From assembly GCF_017654505.1 (NCBI RefSeq), contig NC_054537.1, positions 65,110,645-65,174,644 on the forward strand: a DNA stretch of 64,000 bases, read 5' to 3'. Positions 11,288-22,819 of the stretch are shown here, in pieces. The notes under the pieces are model-generated. The model had not been told where the DNA came from. It ran no database searches and saw only the letters and a program-made list of their open reading frames with translations. The DNA comes from Polyodon spathula (Eukaryota; Chordata; Actinopteri; Acipenseriformes; Polyodontidae). Numbering within the stretch: the stretch's first letter is position 1; each line of letters opens with the position of its first letter. A program made the translations under genes and the position numbers.

Positions 11288-13361
11288 CTTAAAGAAAATG
11301 AAAGTACAGTTAAATCAATAAAGACAGAAAAAATATATATTTTAAAAAAAGTATTACATATAACATATTCCTTTGAATTTAAGACGTGGCCCAAATTTCC
11401 CACACTCAACTTGAGCAAAGAAATCAAGTAAAGATGCATTTAATCATGTAAGAAAATGTCGTATGGAAGCAGTTTGCAGCCGTCTGCTGTCACACAGAGC
11501 ATTAAAGCTATGTGCTGCTTCTCATTTTCAGGTGTGATTACTCGCACATGTTTTTCTCCCTTTTTGTGAACTGTGGTATTGCTTGTCAAGAAGAAAAACA
11601 CGGGGTCTGATTAGAACTGAGCCTAATAACAAAACACTGAAATTCAAATTCCTCACGAAGCTAATGACGCTTTCGGAGAGGGAGGGCCCTGTTGCTGGAT
11701 CAGCTGCGCTGCTGCGGTAAACAGGAAGGCTTGCTTGGAGCTGAGCTGATCGAGAGGTCCTGATTGGCTGGGAGGCGTGATCGGGAAGCCTACGCCTGTT
11801 TAAGAAGGCAGCAGCACCAGCTTGAGGCTACTGCACCACGGCCATAGCTACACAGACGGGCCCTGAGCGAAAGCTTGCTTTGTTTACATCGAGGAGGAGA
11901 GCACCCGCTCCGCAGGACAACTACTACAGAACCCTTCAACTACCACTCAGTCCCGTTGTTGTTCCTGGTTACTCGGACTGTCTTTTGTTGCCAATTTTAA
12001 TAAACACATCACTGTACTGTACTCAGATTTAAGATGCTGGCTATTTTTGAGAAGAAAACAGTGGTTTAAAAAGTGTGTTTTAAATTCGAAGGAATATGGT
12101 AACACAGCAATTCATTATGCAATATTTTTGTTTTTTTCACAACACAAAACTTTCTAATGTGTTTCTCATACCCCAGACTAGCACAGGCCAGATACTGCAG
12201 TCACTATCACACAGCTAAATATTGACTTTAGACAAATATATGTAAGCATAAATACAGAAAATATATATGGTTACATATACATAGCCTTTGAAAACACAAG
12301 TTGTATTGTCATTCACAAAGTAACCTATATATTTGTAACAATACTTACTAGATATTTAGTCTAGGGTTTATGAACTCCTGTAAATCATTCCACCTTCAGT
12401 CTCACAATTTGCTGTTTTACCCAGTTATAATAAACCATGCATTACCTTATTTTGTAACCAAACAGATGCAGTCACAAGGTGTGGCGAACATTTAATTGTG
12501 TTACATCATGGTAAGAAATGGGTTAGCCCTCCAATAAATGAGTTCCTGTTAATAAGCATGATTGCACTTACCACCTTAACGGTTGTATCTATTTTGGGGT
12601 AATTTAATAATATCAACAAGAAGTTGTTTAATTGAATAGCTCAATACTTACAGCTACTTTGAATTGTCATCATTCCAGTATTGTAAACAATGATGAAGGG
12701 CCCAGGAGAGTTGAATTCCAGGAATATTGTATGTTGTAGTAACCAGTCAAGGCAGGTGAAGCAGCAGCAGCAGCAATCCAGGAGAAATATGAACATGGAG
12801 AAAAAAACATGACAATTAGGTCAAGTGAAACTGCTCCCATGAAAACAGAAAGAACATTAAATGCCCCTGAAACGTGAACGATGAACAAGATCTAGTCTAC
12901 TTTTTAAAGCACATTAAAAGTCTACTACAAAAGACAACAAAAACACCCAAGACAACAAAAATACTGTGGTGGATCGCTCAAGTTTACAATTTTTAATTGT
13001 TAATTTAGACCTATGTTTTATTACATTAGAATCTGCCTTGGATTTTTTTGGCCAAATATAGATATCTAAATATTGTTATGTCAACATCTATTACAAATAC
13101 AGTTATGATGACACATAAGATGTACCAATAGAATGCAGTAGATAATAATAAGCAAAACCAACAACAAAAGACGAGCAAACATAAAAAAAAAAAAAAAAAC
13201 ACAAGCTATAAATATAAAAAAAAGTCAACCTCATTGTCGCACAGTGACAACTTGTCAGCTAACAGTGTCTGGAGACCTATGTACAAATTAAGGCACAACA
13301 TACACCTTACCTTACATTTATTTATATTATATACATAAATACACACACACATTTATATATA

Positions 13362-13445
<84 letters not shown>

Positions 13446-14546
13446 CTAGTTTAATGTAACTTAATCATCAACTCCTACTGACTTTTAGAATGTATTTGGG
13501 TATAATCAAAGTGTTCATCTAATGAAATCCTTTTATTTATTTATTTCTTTATTTATTTATTTTTACAAATATTGACAAGACTATGTGGATTTTCCCTGCA
13601 TGTGAATGTATTGTTTTTCAGTCATAGAGATTATATTTTTAATCCCTCATACACAGAGAAAACACTTTTAGAAAACCATCACTGCTGTTTTAACTTGCTT
13701 TAGACATGCCCAGACTTATATGCATCTACCTAATGTCGTGACCATGTGAACATTTTACACTTTGTAAAAACTTGAAAAGGTTATAAATATCTATCGAGCA
13801 TATGTACTATATAGTGCTAAATCACATCTTACACACACCAATGTTCTGTAATGTAAAGGTTCCTAAACACTTTTTTTTCTTTTTGTCTGAGGCCCACCTG
13901 CTTAGCTGTAATAAAACATTTTAAAACCTGTAACCCTAAATCTAAACTTATTTTTTCCCATTGGAATCTTTTTTTTTTTTTCTACATAGACTGTGTTGCT
14001 CCCATGGCCCACTCTTTGGGGACCAGCATAGCAACAGGGGAAGGGGGCGTGACCCCTGTATATGTCCTTTTATTTTACTTAGCATGGTGGCCCTAGACAC
14101 CCACTGAAACAAAAGCTAAATTGTGTATTGTTTGTGAGACTCATTATAAAGTGGTTCTCAAATCAAGGGGCAGATGTACCAAGATGGGCACCAAGATGGG
14201 CCAGTCACAGTGTAAACATCCCTCAATTTGCATTTTCGTAGTGACAACTCGCAAAGTATACATTTTGTCGTATGTACTAAGAGAAAATATGTTCATGAAA
14301 AGAGCCGCAATATACTAATTTAAATATTTGTTGTGTCTTCTTAGCAAGATCTCTGCAAGTGTTGCACGACATTGTTCAAATAAATAGCGGTATTCAAGTG
14401 GTTTACTGCAGCAGAGGGTGCCTGAAGGAAAACGTCTATGCATGCAAGTGTGCAAGAATCAAAATAACATTGTTTTTGTTAAATGTCATCTATACAATTC
14501 ATTGTGTTCATTTTAATTATTTTAATACTGTTGAAATAACACTATA

Positions 14547-14611
<65 letters not shown>

Positions 14612-17600
14612 CAAATGAAAGCTAGCACATTTTTAATCTTTATCAGATTCTATAGTGGGACCCCACCTTGTACCACCCAAAAAGCTGTTCATAATCATAA
14701 AAGATTATTTTAAATTGAAACTAAATGATTTTAGGTTTTTTTTTTTTATTATTTTTAACGTGACCTAGGCCTACTTCGCCTAGACAATTAACACACAATT
14801 GATCACAGTCCTATACAGATGCTCAGAATGAGCTGGAGGGATTAGTGGTACATGTGTGCAGTCTATTGCTCCCAACATGCTGGGAAAACCAGAAATGTCA
14901 CAGAAATTTGTTTGTAAGGCTTGTAAGCACACCCTTACCTTAGTGAAAATTAGGTACTTGGGTGTTCGCCTCAAAAATGCATTGAGCACAACTGGCAACA
15001 CACGAGAAACAGCGGACTGGGAAATGCCAGTTCAACAGTTGAGACTGTTTAAAAAGTGTTTTCAAAAGTTCTTAACAAATTGTTGCAATTTTAAGTGTCG
15101 TAATTACCTGCAGCTTTAGTACATCTTACTATAATATCTGTGAACCACATTTGCACTATATCCACCCCTTTTTTGTGAATTTATGCAGGCACGCCCATAA
15201 TTGCATATTCACCTAAGGTTGAACCACAAAGAAAAATTCAGGCACAGCACTTTAGTACATCTAGCCCCAAATATTTTGGTGGCCTGAGGCAGGGTGATTG
15301 CAGCCACCAACACTTTCTGATGACCGCACTGCAAATTTTTATATTGCAGGAAAAAAAAAAAAAGAAATATAAAAGAAGCAGCCCCTCTCTACTCTGTACT
15401 GAATCTTAACTTCCATTTATTTTCGTCCAGTCTTTCAGTGTGCCTCTTTGGATCATGGAATTTACAGTGACCTAGTGTTACACCAAACTGGACATCACTG
15501 GGGGACATACGTTGTGTCCGGCATAGACGAATGTACAGCATAGCGGTGTCTGTAATCGCGAGATGCTACCGTATTAATGTTAAAACAGACATAAAAAAAA
15601 AAAAAACTTCCAATCACATGCTGCACAATTCCCAGCTAAATCATACAAAAATATTATATCATAAAATTATACGTAAAGAAAATATCCCAGAATAACATGT
15701 TAAGGCCTTACTTTACCCCACTAAATTAACTATAAACGCAAAGGATGTCACACAGTAGATAGTTTAAAAAAAAAAAAAAATCTTGTGTGCACTTCAGGCA
15801 GAAAGAGTACAAAAAGAGTACACATTTAGTTTTTTAATCCCTGCCATTGTTATTTCTTGGCAATACAAAAAGGCAAGAGACACATTTTAATAGAGTAAGC
15901 ATTACTGAGGTTTAACAGCTGCTCTTTTCTTATTTGCCATTTTAGAGACTGTCCTGCAGATTCTGGCAAGGTGATAAACGAATGCAAGGCAACACATGTT
16001 AGGATAGCATTTGTAAGTTCTATCAGCTATGTAATATACGGCGGACACAGACATGGATTTTTGCCTGTTCGTTCGACTAGTCGGGTATTCTTCCAGCACT
16101 ATAAACAATACTATTCCATACCATTATTTTCACGTCACACTACTAAAGCCTTCTCTCGTTCATCAACAAATGAGCACTGACAGAAAGGAAAACAGGTGGC
16201 GAATGTGATCCATGACAAAGTTAAACTGGTAATGTTTACAACACCTTTGATAAGGTGCAATAGCTTGAGAGGAAATGAGAAGGAGATAGTGACTGAGCAG
16301 AGCCAAGCATCAAATACTCTTTTGAAATAAAGAAAAAAGAGAAGTATAGGCTGAAGAATTATTCTTCATTAGCAACAAAATCACTTAGAGCTGCCAATGT
16401 TATTGTATATAAAATGAATTTTAAAACTGACAATTAGTTGCTTTTATGACAAATCACTATTTAAAATCACTAATTAATCATAATGCTTCTAATGGAGATA
16501 ACTTGTTTTTCTGCTGGTAGGCAAACTGACGGAAGTGCTGTGGTGTGTAGTTGTCTAGATATGCAGGCTTGAGAGCAGCAAGAGTTTCCCACACCCAGAA
16601 AGTACCAGAGCCCTAGACACTACCATTGGAAGAATAAAGATCCTACTGTGCAGTGAGGGGGAAAAAGGATTGAAGGGCCTTAGAATACATCATTATTATG
16701 TACTGCATAACCTAGAGGTTACTCCCTTCTAATATAGATTTCACAGTTAATTGAATTAGCCTACTAATTGTTACCTCGTGCAGACAGGATGCTCACTTGT
16801 GTCATTTTAGATTCTGAAAACAAACGGCTGCTGCTTCCTCTTTCCGACTTGCGGTGACCCTGTGCTTTCTCAAACCTCCTGAGTTTGTGCAGAACCTGAA
16901 CAAATGCAAGCTGCTGTATTCTGACAGTCTGCTAAACCTGTCTGCAAGGTTTTTTTTTTTCCCTGATTTAACCTACAACAGACCACATGTTGCCTGTCAA
17001 CTTTCCCTAGTAATGCAACAAAAAATCTTGGAGAGCTCATTTATAAAGTTGTCAAATTAGTGAGCTTGTTCAGATGAAAATTAGAAAACAATGCAGTAGC
17101 TCCCAATGTCACACAGTGACTTAGTTGCTGGCTACAGAATTACTAAACAGCTGTGAGGTTAAAAGTCACAATGGTGAGAACTAAGAAGGGTCTGGCCCTT
17201 TTTAAGGCTACGAATAAAAATTGTCTTTGAATTTGCTGTAAAATAGAGAAATTCATTCATTAATTTAAAACTTAAAATGCCTACAATTATTTGTATGTTT
17301 GAAAAGTATAATAGACAGACAAACAACCAGTTAAATGTCATGTAGCTTCTGTAACTTGAAAGATACACAATTTCAGTGACATGAAAGGGTTTAGATTTCC
17401 TGTTAAATGTTGCAATGTAGTCACACAAGTGACACTGAACTCAAAAAATATTTATACCGTACACACTCAGCCATTTTGTACAGTATTACCTTACATAATC
17501 TGATACAGCACACGTCCACAATATGTAACCTTGTAAAAGAAAGCATCTAGGAAACTTGACACATTGAACAGCTACAGCAGGGCCACATACTTCATATCAT

Positions 17601-18849
17601 AGTTGAGGGGGCTTCCTTCTCTGTGGTCCAAAACACTATTACAGGATCAGCTTCTTGAACAGACAGATGCAAGATTGATGTTCATAAAATCTACTGCTTG
17701 TCCCAGTATCCCGCAAGAGTGACAACAATTACAATACCAGAAATAGTCGTTTATAGTGTTCACCTCTTTGATAGCTTTTAAAAGCACAATAAACTTTAGA
17801 CCATGACAATAACAAACGACACATGTTACTGTAACCCACAACGCAATAATACGTTTAGTTAATACATCAGTAACTAACTTGCATCCAATGTAACATTGTT
17901 AGGAACAGACAGAAGCCTTTCAATCTGCTTACTTTTTATTTTTAAATATTAAGTACGGTAAATGAGCTTGGCCAATTCTAAAACCTAACGCTGAACTGTA
18001 AAGGCTGGTTTCACAGCCGCTACTTCCTAGTCATCTTGGATTACCTTACCTAAAGTAACATTAGGTAGTCCAAGATTAGTGCCAATCTAGTTCTGTGAAA
18101 CAAATCCTAAATAACCTAAACCTGCTTTACTGTATTTGAAAAAGCAAACTATTGTACATGTACACTTGAAATGTGTTCAATAATTAAATGCACAGTTCCA
18201 TAGCACCACTGGCTATTCATCCTCGTTAGTAACGGGAAAATGTGTACAACTTTAAATTATTACCCAGTGGAATTATTTTTGCAGTGCCATCCTGCCTTAG
18301 TTTCTATTCCCTGCCCCCTCCTCACAACACAAGCGACTGAAATGAAACCTAATAAATACTGCAGCTGCTGGGTTACTTGACGTATATTTTCATTGTATTT
18401 ACAGTAGAAAATGACTAATCTCTCTAGTAATTCACATACGTTTAAATTTAAACAGGATTTGTAATGTAGTCAAAATAAATCAAATACTACAAAGAGTTTG
18501 ATATTGAATTGCTAACGGCACGTCTCGATCAAAAGTCAGTGTGTCGCCATGTGTGTAACTTGAATTGTTCAGCCCACCACCTCTACCACCCAAAAGTCCG
18601 CTAAACTTTTTTGCAGTTTTCAAAGTTTTAATTAATGCGTTTGCCTCAACTACATAACAAGCCTCAAATGTATCAAACACACACACACACACAATATACT
18701 TTCTACGTGTATTTATTTAAATAACAACCCCTGAGCAGGTAGTATTAAGGAAACATTAATGACTGTTTGATATAAGTGAGCAAACGCACATATCTCAGTA
18801 TCGTTGATACAAAAAAATACGTAGCTTGACATAACAAAATACATATATG

Positions 18850-18912
<63 letters not shown>

Positions 18913-18986
18913 TATGGTTTTGTTGCAAAACGTCGTCTTGGATATTCAGCAGAGCCTATAAGAATATACCGGTACATATATGTGTA

Positions 18987-19063
<77 letters not shown>

Positions 19064-19205
19064 AACGTTTCACACTCACACTGCTCTTGGGTAGTGTTGA
19101 AACAAAATTTGTGTAAATTACAAGACAATATAATCACGAAATATACTCACCCATGATGTTGACGTCCCTAGCCGCCTCAGTAGACAATATTTCCCTGACC
19201 GACAT
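11185..19205 (-). CDS. SEPTIN7: Septin-7, 5' part of gene (exons 1-3, runs off left edge)
   Basis: Septin-7 is a GTP-binding filament subunit that assembles with SEPT2- and SEPT6-group septins at the cytokinetic furrow, membranes and cilium base. Coding parts, read right to left: 19151-19205, 12652-12656 and 11185-11287, together 163 nt (54 codons plus 1 nt). The product starts [16 protein letters not shown], runs through [18 protein letters not shown] and ends FEFTLMVV plus the first base of a Gly codon, where the P-loop (GESGLGKST in septins) should begin. From memory, human SEPT7 starts MSVSARSAAAEERSVN and continues [19 protein letters not shown]. Splice donors GTGAGT, GTAAGT and GTAAGT follow the three parts. 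I found no P-loop or later septin exon in 1-11184, so that intron is at least 11 kb and the gene continues outside the window. Confidence 0.88.
11620..12035 (+). mobile_element. GC-rich LTR-like sequence
   Basis: A GC-rich block in AT-rich DNA with GATTGGCTGGG (inverted CCAAT), TTTAAGAAGGCAGCAGCACC (promoter-like) and AATAAA near its end, as in a solo LTR. Ends not defined. Confidence 0.35.
12652..12656 (-). CDS. SEPTIN7: SEPTIN7 predicted 5-nt microexon (TAGCT)
   Basis: Exon 1 ends with one spare base (ATG G) but exon 3 begins in phase 0, so direct joining would frameshift into a stop. On the minus strand there is CAAAG, then TAGCT, then GTAAGT. Inserting these 5 bases gives ATG GTA GCT GAA CAG AAA AAC, i.e. 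M-V-A-E-Q-K-N, matching vertebrate septin-7 (M-V-A-Q-Q-K-N). The acceptor is preceded by about 172 bases without AG, with a pyrimidine-rich tract and a CTAAT branch-like site. This is inference from phase, conservation and splice signals. Confidence 0.72.
12657..12840 (-). promoter_or_regulatory. SEPTIN7: AG exclusion zone and distal branch region for septin microexon
   Basis: In transcript sense no AG occurs from about 12830 down to the CAAAG acceptor at 12657. The region contains TTGACCTAATTGTC (CTAAT branch-like) followed by TTTTTTTCTCC and more pyrimidine-rich sequence. This is the architecture of introns with a distant branch point. Confidence 0.55.
13340..13444. repeat. (TA)n(CA)n compound microsatellite
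   Basis: TA array to about 13402, then CA array to 13444. Confidence 0.95.
14023..14080. repeat. Dispersed repeat, copy 2 (first part)
   Basis: Near-identical to 8102-8156; the rest of this copy seems to resume at 15667, after intervening sequence that includes the Harbinger element. Confidence 0.55.
14167..15268 (-). mobile_element. PIF/Harbinger element, internally deleted
   Basis: Ends are inverted repeats: GGGGCAGATGTACCAAG at 14167 and, on the other strand from 15268, GGGGCTAGATGTACTAAAG. Minus-strand 15050-14780 encodes [20 protein letters not shown] and [28 protein letters not shown] carries the first catalytic Asp of Harbinger (HARBI1-type) transposases. The remainder of the transposase is absent. 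No clear 3-bp target duplication seen. Contains a TA microsatellite at 14545-14607. Confidence 0.75.
15667..15860. repeat. Dispersed repeat, copy 2 (second part)
   Basis: Matches 8190-8345 with substitutions (AATATCCCAG, AGGCCTTACTTTACCCCA, ATTAACTA). Confidence 0.55.
15870..18840. other. No gene recognised (septin intron 1)
   Basis: Unique-looking AT-rich DNA. Open frames at 15902-16180 on both strands have no domain I can name. Short CA run near 18679. Confidence 0.4.
18843..19060. repeat. Two (TA)n arrays
   Basis: 18843-18910 and 18992-19060, separated by about 80 bases of unique sequence. The second ends about 90 bases from the septin exon 1 donor. Confidence 0.95.
19151..19205 (-). CDS. 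SEPTIN7: SEPTIN7 coding exon 1
   Basis: Start codon at 19205-19203, 18 codons plus one G, then donor GTGAGT (plus-strand ACTCAC at 19145-19150). It encodes [18 protein letters not shown], matching the start of vertebrate septin-7 at MSV, the Glu/Arg stretch and VN. The base at -3 is G. A second in-frame ATG at its very end (19154-19152) has a better context (A at -3, G at +4) and could start a form lacking 17 residues. Confidence 0.8.
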
Positions 19206-19460
19206 TCCACTTCCCTTCTCAGACTTACGGTTGCCCCCAGATTCTGTAACATATGTACGAAATTTTCATAGCGTAGTCACACGACTGTTTAGCATACTTA
19301 CGCCGTGGATTTTGAGTGTGAAATTTGGTGAATCAAAGCTCCTCCAATGTCTCGCGATGTTTTTTGGCGGCCACACAAATAATGTGCTGGTTTATATTAC
19401 GTTTCTTCGTGTCCCTTGAACTATTTCCGTTCGTTTCGAGATTTACGTCTAAAATCACAC
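19206..19460 (-). promoter_or_regulatory. SEPTIN7: SEPTIN7 promoter and 5' UTR (CpG-rich)
   Basis: About 250 bases upstream of the septin start codon are clearly richer in CpG than the flanks. They hold a CCAAT box (19344-19348, plus-strand sense) and, two bases on, TCTCGCGA (19350-19357), the core of the palindromic TCTCGCGAGA element of housekeeping promoters. There is no TATA box. Two GTAAGT sequences in transcript sense within the leader could be alternative 5' UTR donors. The transcription start was not located. Confidence 0.55.
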
Positions 19461-20345
19461 TGAGAAGTAGAAGTCGCGACTACTGACTGTTGAGATGTTT
19501 AGTAATGGTAATACTAGCTGGTTTACTGTATTTACGAGGTATTTAAAAATGACACGGTGAAGGGTGTCTTAATAAAAAGGAATGCATGTATTAGAACAAG
19601 ATATAAATATTTAAAAAAAAATATCTGTTTAAAAAAAAAAAAACATATCGTAAGTGTAGCTAATGATGTAGGCATTTTATTGTCTGCGTATTTATATAAG
19701 TCTTTATATGCAGACTTTAAGTGTGCTCATCTCTTCGCACGCCTGTGTGGCCCCCATGTGGAATATTCTGGTGTTACATTTTTTTGCTCTGATGTGTCTG
19801 AGTGTGAAGGGAGTAATATCAACAAGCAGCAAGTCTATTAATATAGCCTATCTTATCTAAAGTTATCTCCAAGGGCTCCATCAAGACAGTAAGCACACCT
19901 CTCCCTTGTCTTCAGTCTTCTGTATGGCATGGTTCAGAATAGATCATTGGTTCTTCCCCTGCCAGCCTCTGCATTCACACAAGCTACAAACATGTAACTC
20001 CAGAATAAGAAGGTTCTTGTCAGTCACTTTGACAAAAGTTACTGGATGATAATTACTTTGGCATTAAAACGTTTCTGTAATTTTATCCTACCAGTTGTTC
20101 TCTAGTAAATAACATTTTCTTATTGTGTCCTTGTTTGACTGGCTCGCTATATGTTTATATATAGTGGTGATGCAGTGATGCCAGTACAAGTGATGTAGGA
20201 TACAGGTCTCTATAACTGCAATGATGGTGGTTGATGGTGGGATGTATATTGGTGAAGGATGGTGAATGGTTTCATAAAGAACTGGGATCAAATGTCACTG
20301 AAGATCATATTCCCTCATATGACCAAAAACATATGTGCACTATGT

Positions 20346-20348
<3 letters not shown>
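19460..20348. other. Intergenic, no gene recognised
   Basis: Between the septin and NEK10 promoters. A GGTGATG/GGTGGTTGATGG-type simple stretch lies at 20160-20270. Confidence 0.5.

Positions 20349-20410
<62 letters not shown>
20349..20410. repeat. (TA)n microsatellite
   Basis: Uninterrupted TA array. Confidence 0.95.
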
Positions 20411-20413
<3 letters not shown>

Positions 20414-20839
20414 GCAGATATTGTAGGATGTGGTAAATATTGGCATTGATTTACTAAAGGTAAAAGCTTTGGACATGGTAATGTAAGCAGTGTTCCTTAA
20501 AAATTGAGCAGACCTTGTATATACCTAAAAATATATATTAGCTGTGATTGTTGATCTTCTGGAACTTATTTATTTCATATAGATGTCAGACATGTGTTTT
20601 GTAAAGTGATTCATAAACAATGCATCATAGACTGAAAAACATTGTACCCAATATTTTGGACAATGTCCTAGCAAACTGGAAACAAGAGTTTAATAAGGCC
20701 TTTAGAGGTAAAACAAAGAACAAACATGCCACATAGTTTTGTTTCTGCATCTGTTGCAAATGGATAACATTTGGGTTGCTTAAAGCACTTGTGGGAAACT
20801 TTTGACTATTTCTGAACAGAGAGGGGGATCAGTTACATG

Positions 20840-22210
20840 ATATATGGGAATACACACACAGGTTACATGATATATGGGATTACACACACAAAAGGTAAAC
20901 AAAGCAGTGGCAGAATACAGCGGAGGGAATAAACACAGCATGTAAGCACATATAGACAGCGGGGATTACATACAAAAACACAACGGCACGGATCGGTACA
21001 TTGCCCCCACCTTAGTCTCTCTTTCCCCTCAAAATGTCTGCAGGGCACAATGCAACTCATGGCCGCAATGGGCCACTTCCCCCATTAAAACACAACCCCC
21101 CTCCACTCATGTCTGGTTTCTGGGCTGTCTGGTGGAGGCGCTGGGCACTCCGGATGTGGCGGTGGCGCTGGCAGCGGCAAAGCTGACATCAGCGTGGGAT
21201 ACTACGGCAGTGGTGCTGGCGCTGGGGAGTCAGGTGGCAGCGCTGGGTAGTCAGGCAGTGGCAGCGGCTCTGGACCCTCTGGTAGTGGCGGCGGCGCTTC
21301 CTATGCTGCGATCAGTGCTGACCACAGCGCGAGGCACTCCAGTTGCTTCTCCTCCCCCAGGAGGGGGCAGTGCACAATGCAGTGACAATGCAGACAATGC
21401 AGTGCCCCCTCTTCCCGCCGCCACAGCACCAATGACAGGCCTCCCGATCATCTAGGTAGTTGTCCCAACTGCCCTTCCGCCGTGCAGCCGACGGGCGCGG
21501 GGCATTCCAGCGGCAACAGCACCTCCCTCTTTGGCACTCGGGCAGGCAGCACCTCCTTCTGCATTACTCAGGCAGGCAGCACCTCTCTCTTCAACAGTGG
21601 AAATGGCAACAGCTCCCTTGCTTACCTCTGGGAACGGCTGCCCCTCCTCCACTTTTGTTTTCGGGCAGGCAGCTTTTCTCCCTCTTGGAAGCGACAGCAC
21701 CCCACTGTGCCCAAACTCCAGGCAGACAAGACACCAAGCCCAGTCCTCGAGGTCCCCGAGGAGATCCTCCCATCCAACATCCCACCGAGTCCGGGACGGG
21801 TCAGGGTTCCACCGGCTCCTTTTGTCTCCAAACTGCTCCTGCTCTACTCAAGTTCTATCCCACTCTAGTACCAATGTAGCTTCTCAACAGGAGGCAGAAA
21901 ACAGATACATGCTTTTTTAAATTTTCAGACGCTACCTGGCACACACCAGAGTCCACTGCTCTGTCCGCTTCTCTGCATTCAAACCACTTTGTTTCATACA
22001 ACAACACAAAATGGTTTTGCAGCGCCTTCTTATAGCATTAGCCCTGCCCCTTATGCAAATAGGGTACTGGGGCTCAGGCACATCCCATTGGCCCTCAGCC
22101 GCACACTAGGACCAATTGGGACAACAACCAATCATAACAGACCAGGGAAGACAAACAGGCAAGAACGCAGAACGAAGGCTCCCACAGTTTAACTCACACA
22201 GGATAGCTCA
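20840..22210 (-). mobile_element. Non-autonomous LTR-type retroelement fragment (low-complexity ORF)
   Basis: GC-rich block. In minus-strand sense: an LTR-like leader (CCAAT-type boxes, CTATAAGAAGGCGCTGC, about 22200-21880), then TGGTACTAGAGTGGGAT, which looks like a primer-binding region, then a low-complexity frame with repeated EGGAACPSxKE-like units. The same unit occurs on the plus strand at 47150-47270, so the two are related. A 30-base duplication (ACATGATATATGGGA...) sits at 20834-20885. The four open frames here are overlapping shadows; no pol domain seen. Confidence 0.5.
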
Positions 22211-22451
22211 CACACTGTAGTGTTGCGTGCGCAACTCGTAATTTATGTAGTGCTTCACTGACCCTCAACACCCCTACCATGTGACCATAATACCCCACGA
22301 ACCTTAGACTTAGGGTTAGGTTATTGTATCTTGTTAGGTCTTTAAACAGAGCTAGTCTCAGTTACTCCTAGTTCTAAAACAACACAGATATCAATGTACT
22401 GCTATACAAGTGTGTTTATGAACAATTAAAGTGCAATATTTGTATGAGATA

Positions 22452-22814
22452 CAGCTATGGCCAAAAGTTTTGCATCACCCAATAGAATGAACACATTTTT
22501 CTTCATAAAGTCAAATGAAACCTGCTGAATAATGTTAGGTTAACATATTAGTGAATGATATACCGCTTGGTAGTTTTCCTTATACTTAACGCAAAACTGA
22601 CAAAAACTGAAAACTGTAACATCTAACAATAAATACTGGAGGACTATTATGGCTTCCCAAAGACTTTTGTGATATCATTTTGTAGTTTCTTTGTTTAGAA
22701 TGTTGATAAAAGATCTATATTATGTGAATTTGTTTAGTTTTGTTTAGTTTTTTTTTTTTTTAAATATATCTCAATCCTAAAATTCTTGGTGATGCAAAAC
22801 TTTTGGCCCCAGCT
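22452..22814 (+). mobile_element. Tc1-like MITE, copy B
   Basis: TA-flanked; left end CAGCTATGGCCAAAAGTTTT, right end its imperfect inverse (AAAACTTTTGGCCCCAGCT). No coding capacity. Confidence 0.75.
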
Positions 22815-22819
22815 ATACA

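Larger units (their letters stand above)
11288..19150 (-). other. SEPTIN7: SEPTIN7 introns 1 and 2
   Basis: Split by the microexon. The introns hold a GC-rich LTR-like stretch (about 11620-12035), TA/CA microsatellites, an internally deleted Harbinger element and copies of a local dispersed repeat. I see no further coding exon; open frames at 17159-17841 and 18480-18692 look random. Confidence 0.6.

Noticed and set aside
12670..12888. 72-codon minus-strand frame with an Ala run
   Set aside because: It covers the pyrimidine-rich, AG-free tract before the septin microexon; the Ala run is the CAG/CTG-type simple repeat.
18713..19137. Several 60-90-codon frames of repeating Ile-Tyr
   Set aside because: They are TA microsatellites read in frame; the same applies at 7.4, 14.6, 20.4, 24.0, 37.2, 41.8 and 49.3 kb.
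19153..19419. 88-codon plus-strand frame at the CpG-rich region
   Set aside because: Antisense shadow of septin exon 1 and its promoter.
21132..21920. Six overlapping 60-140-codon frames on both strands
   Set aside because: All lie in one GC-rich low-complexity retroelement block; only the minus-strand repeated unit has a relative elsewhere in the window.
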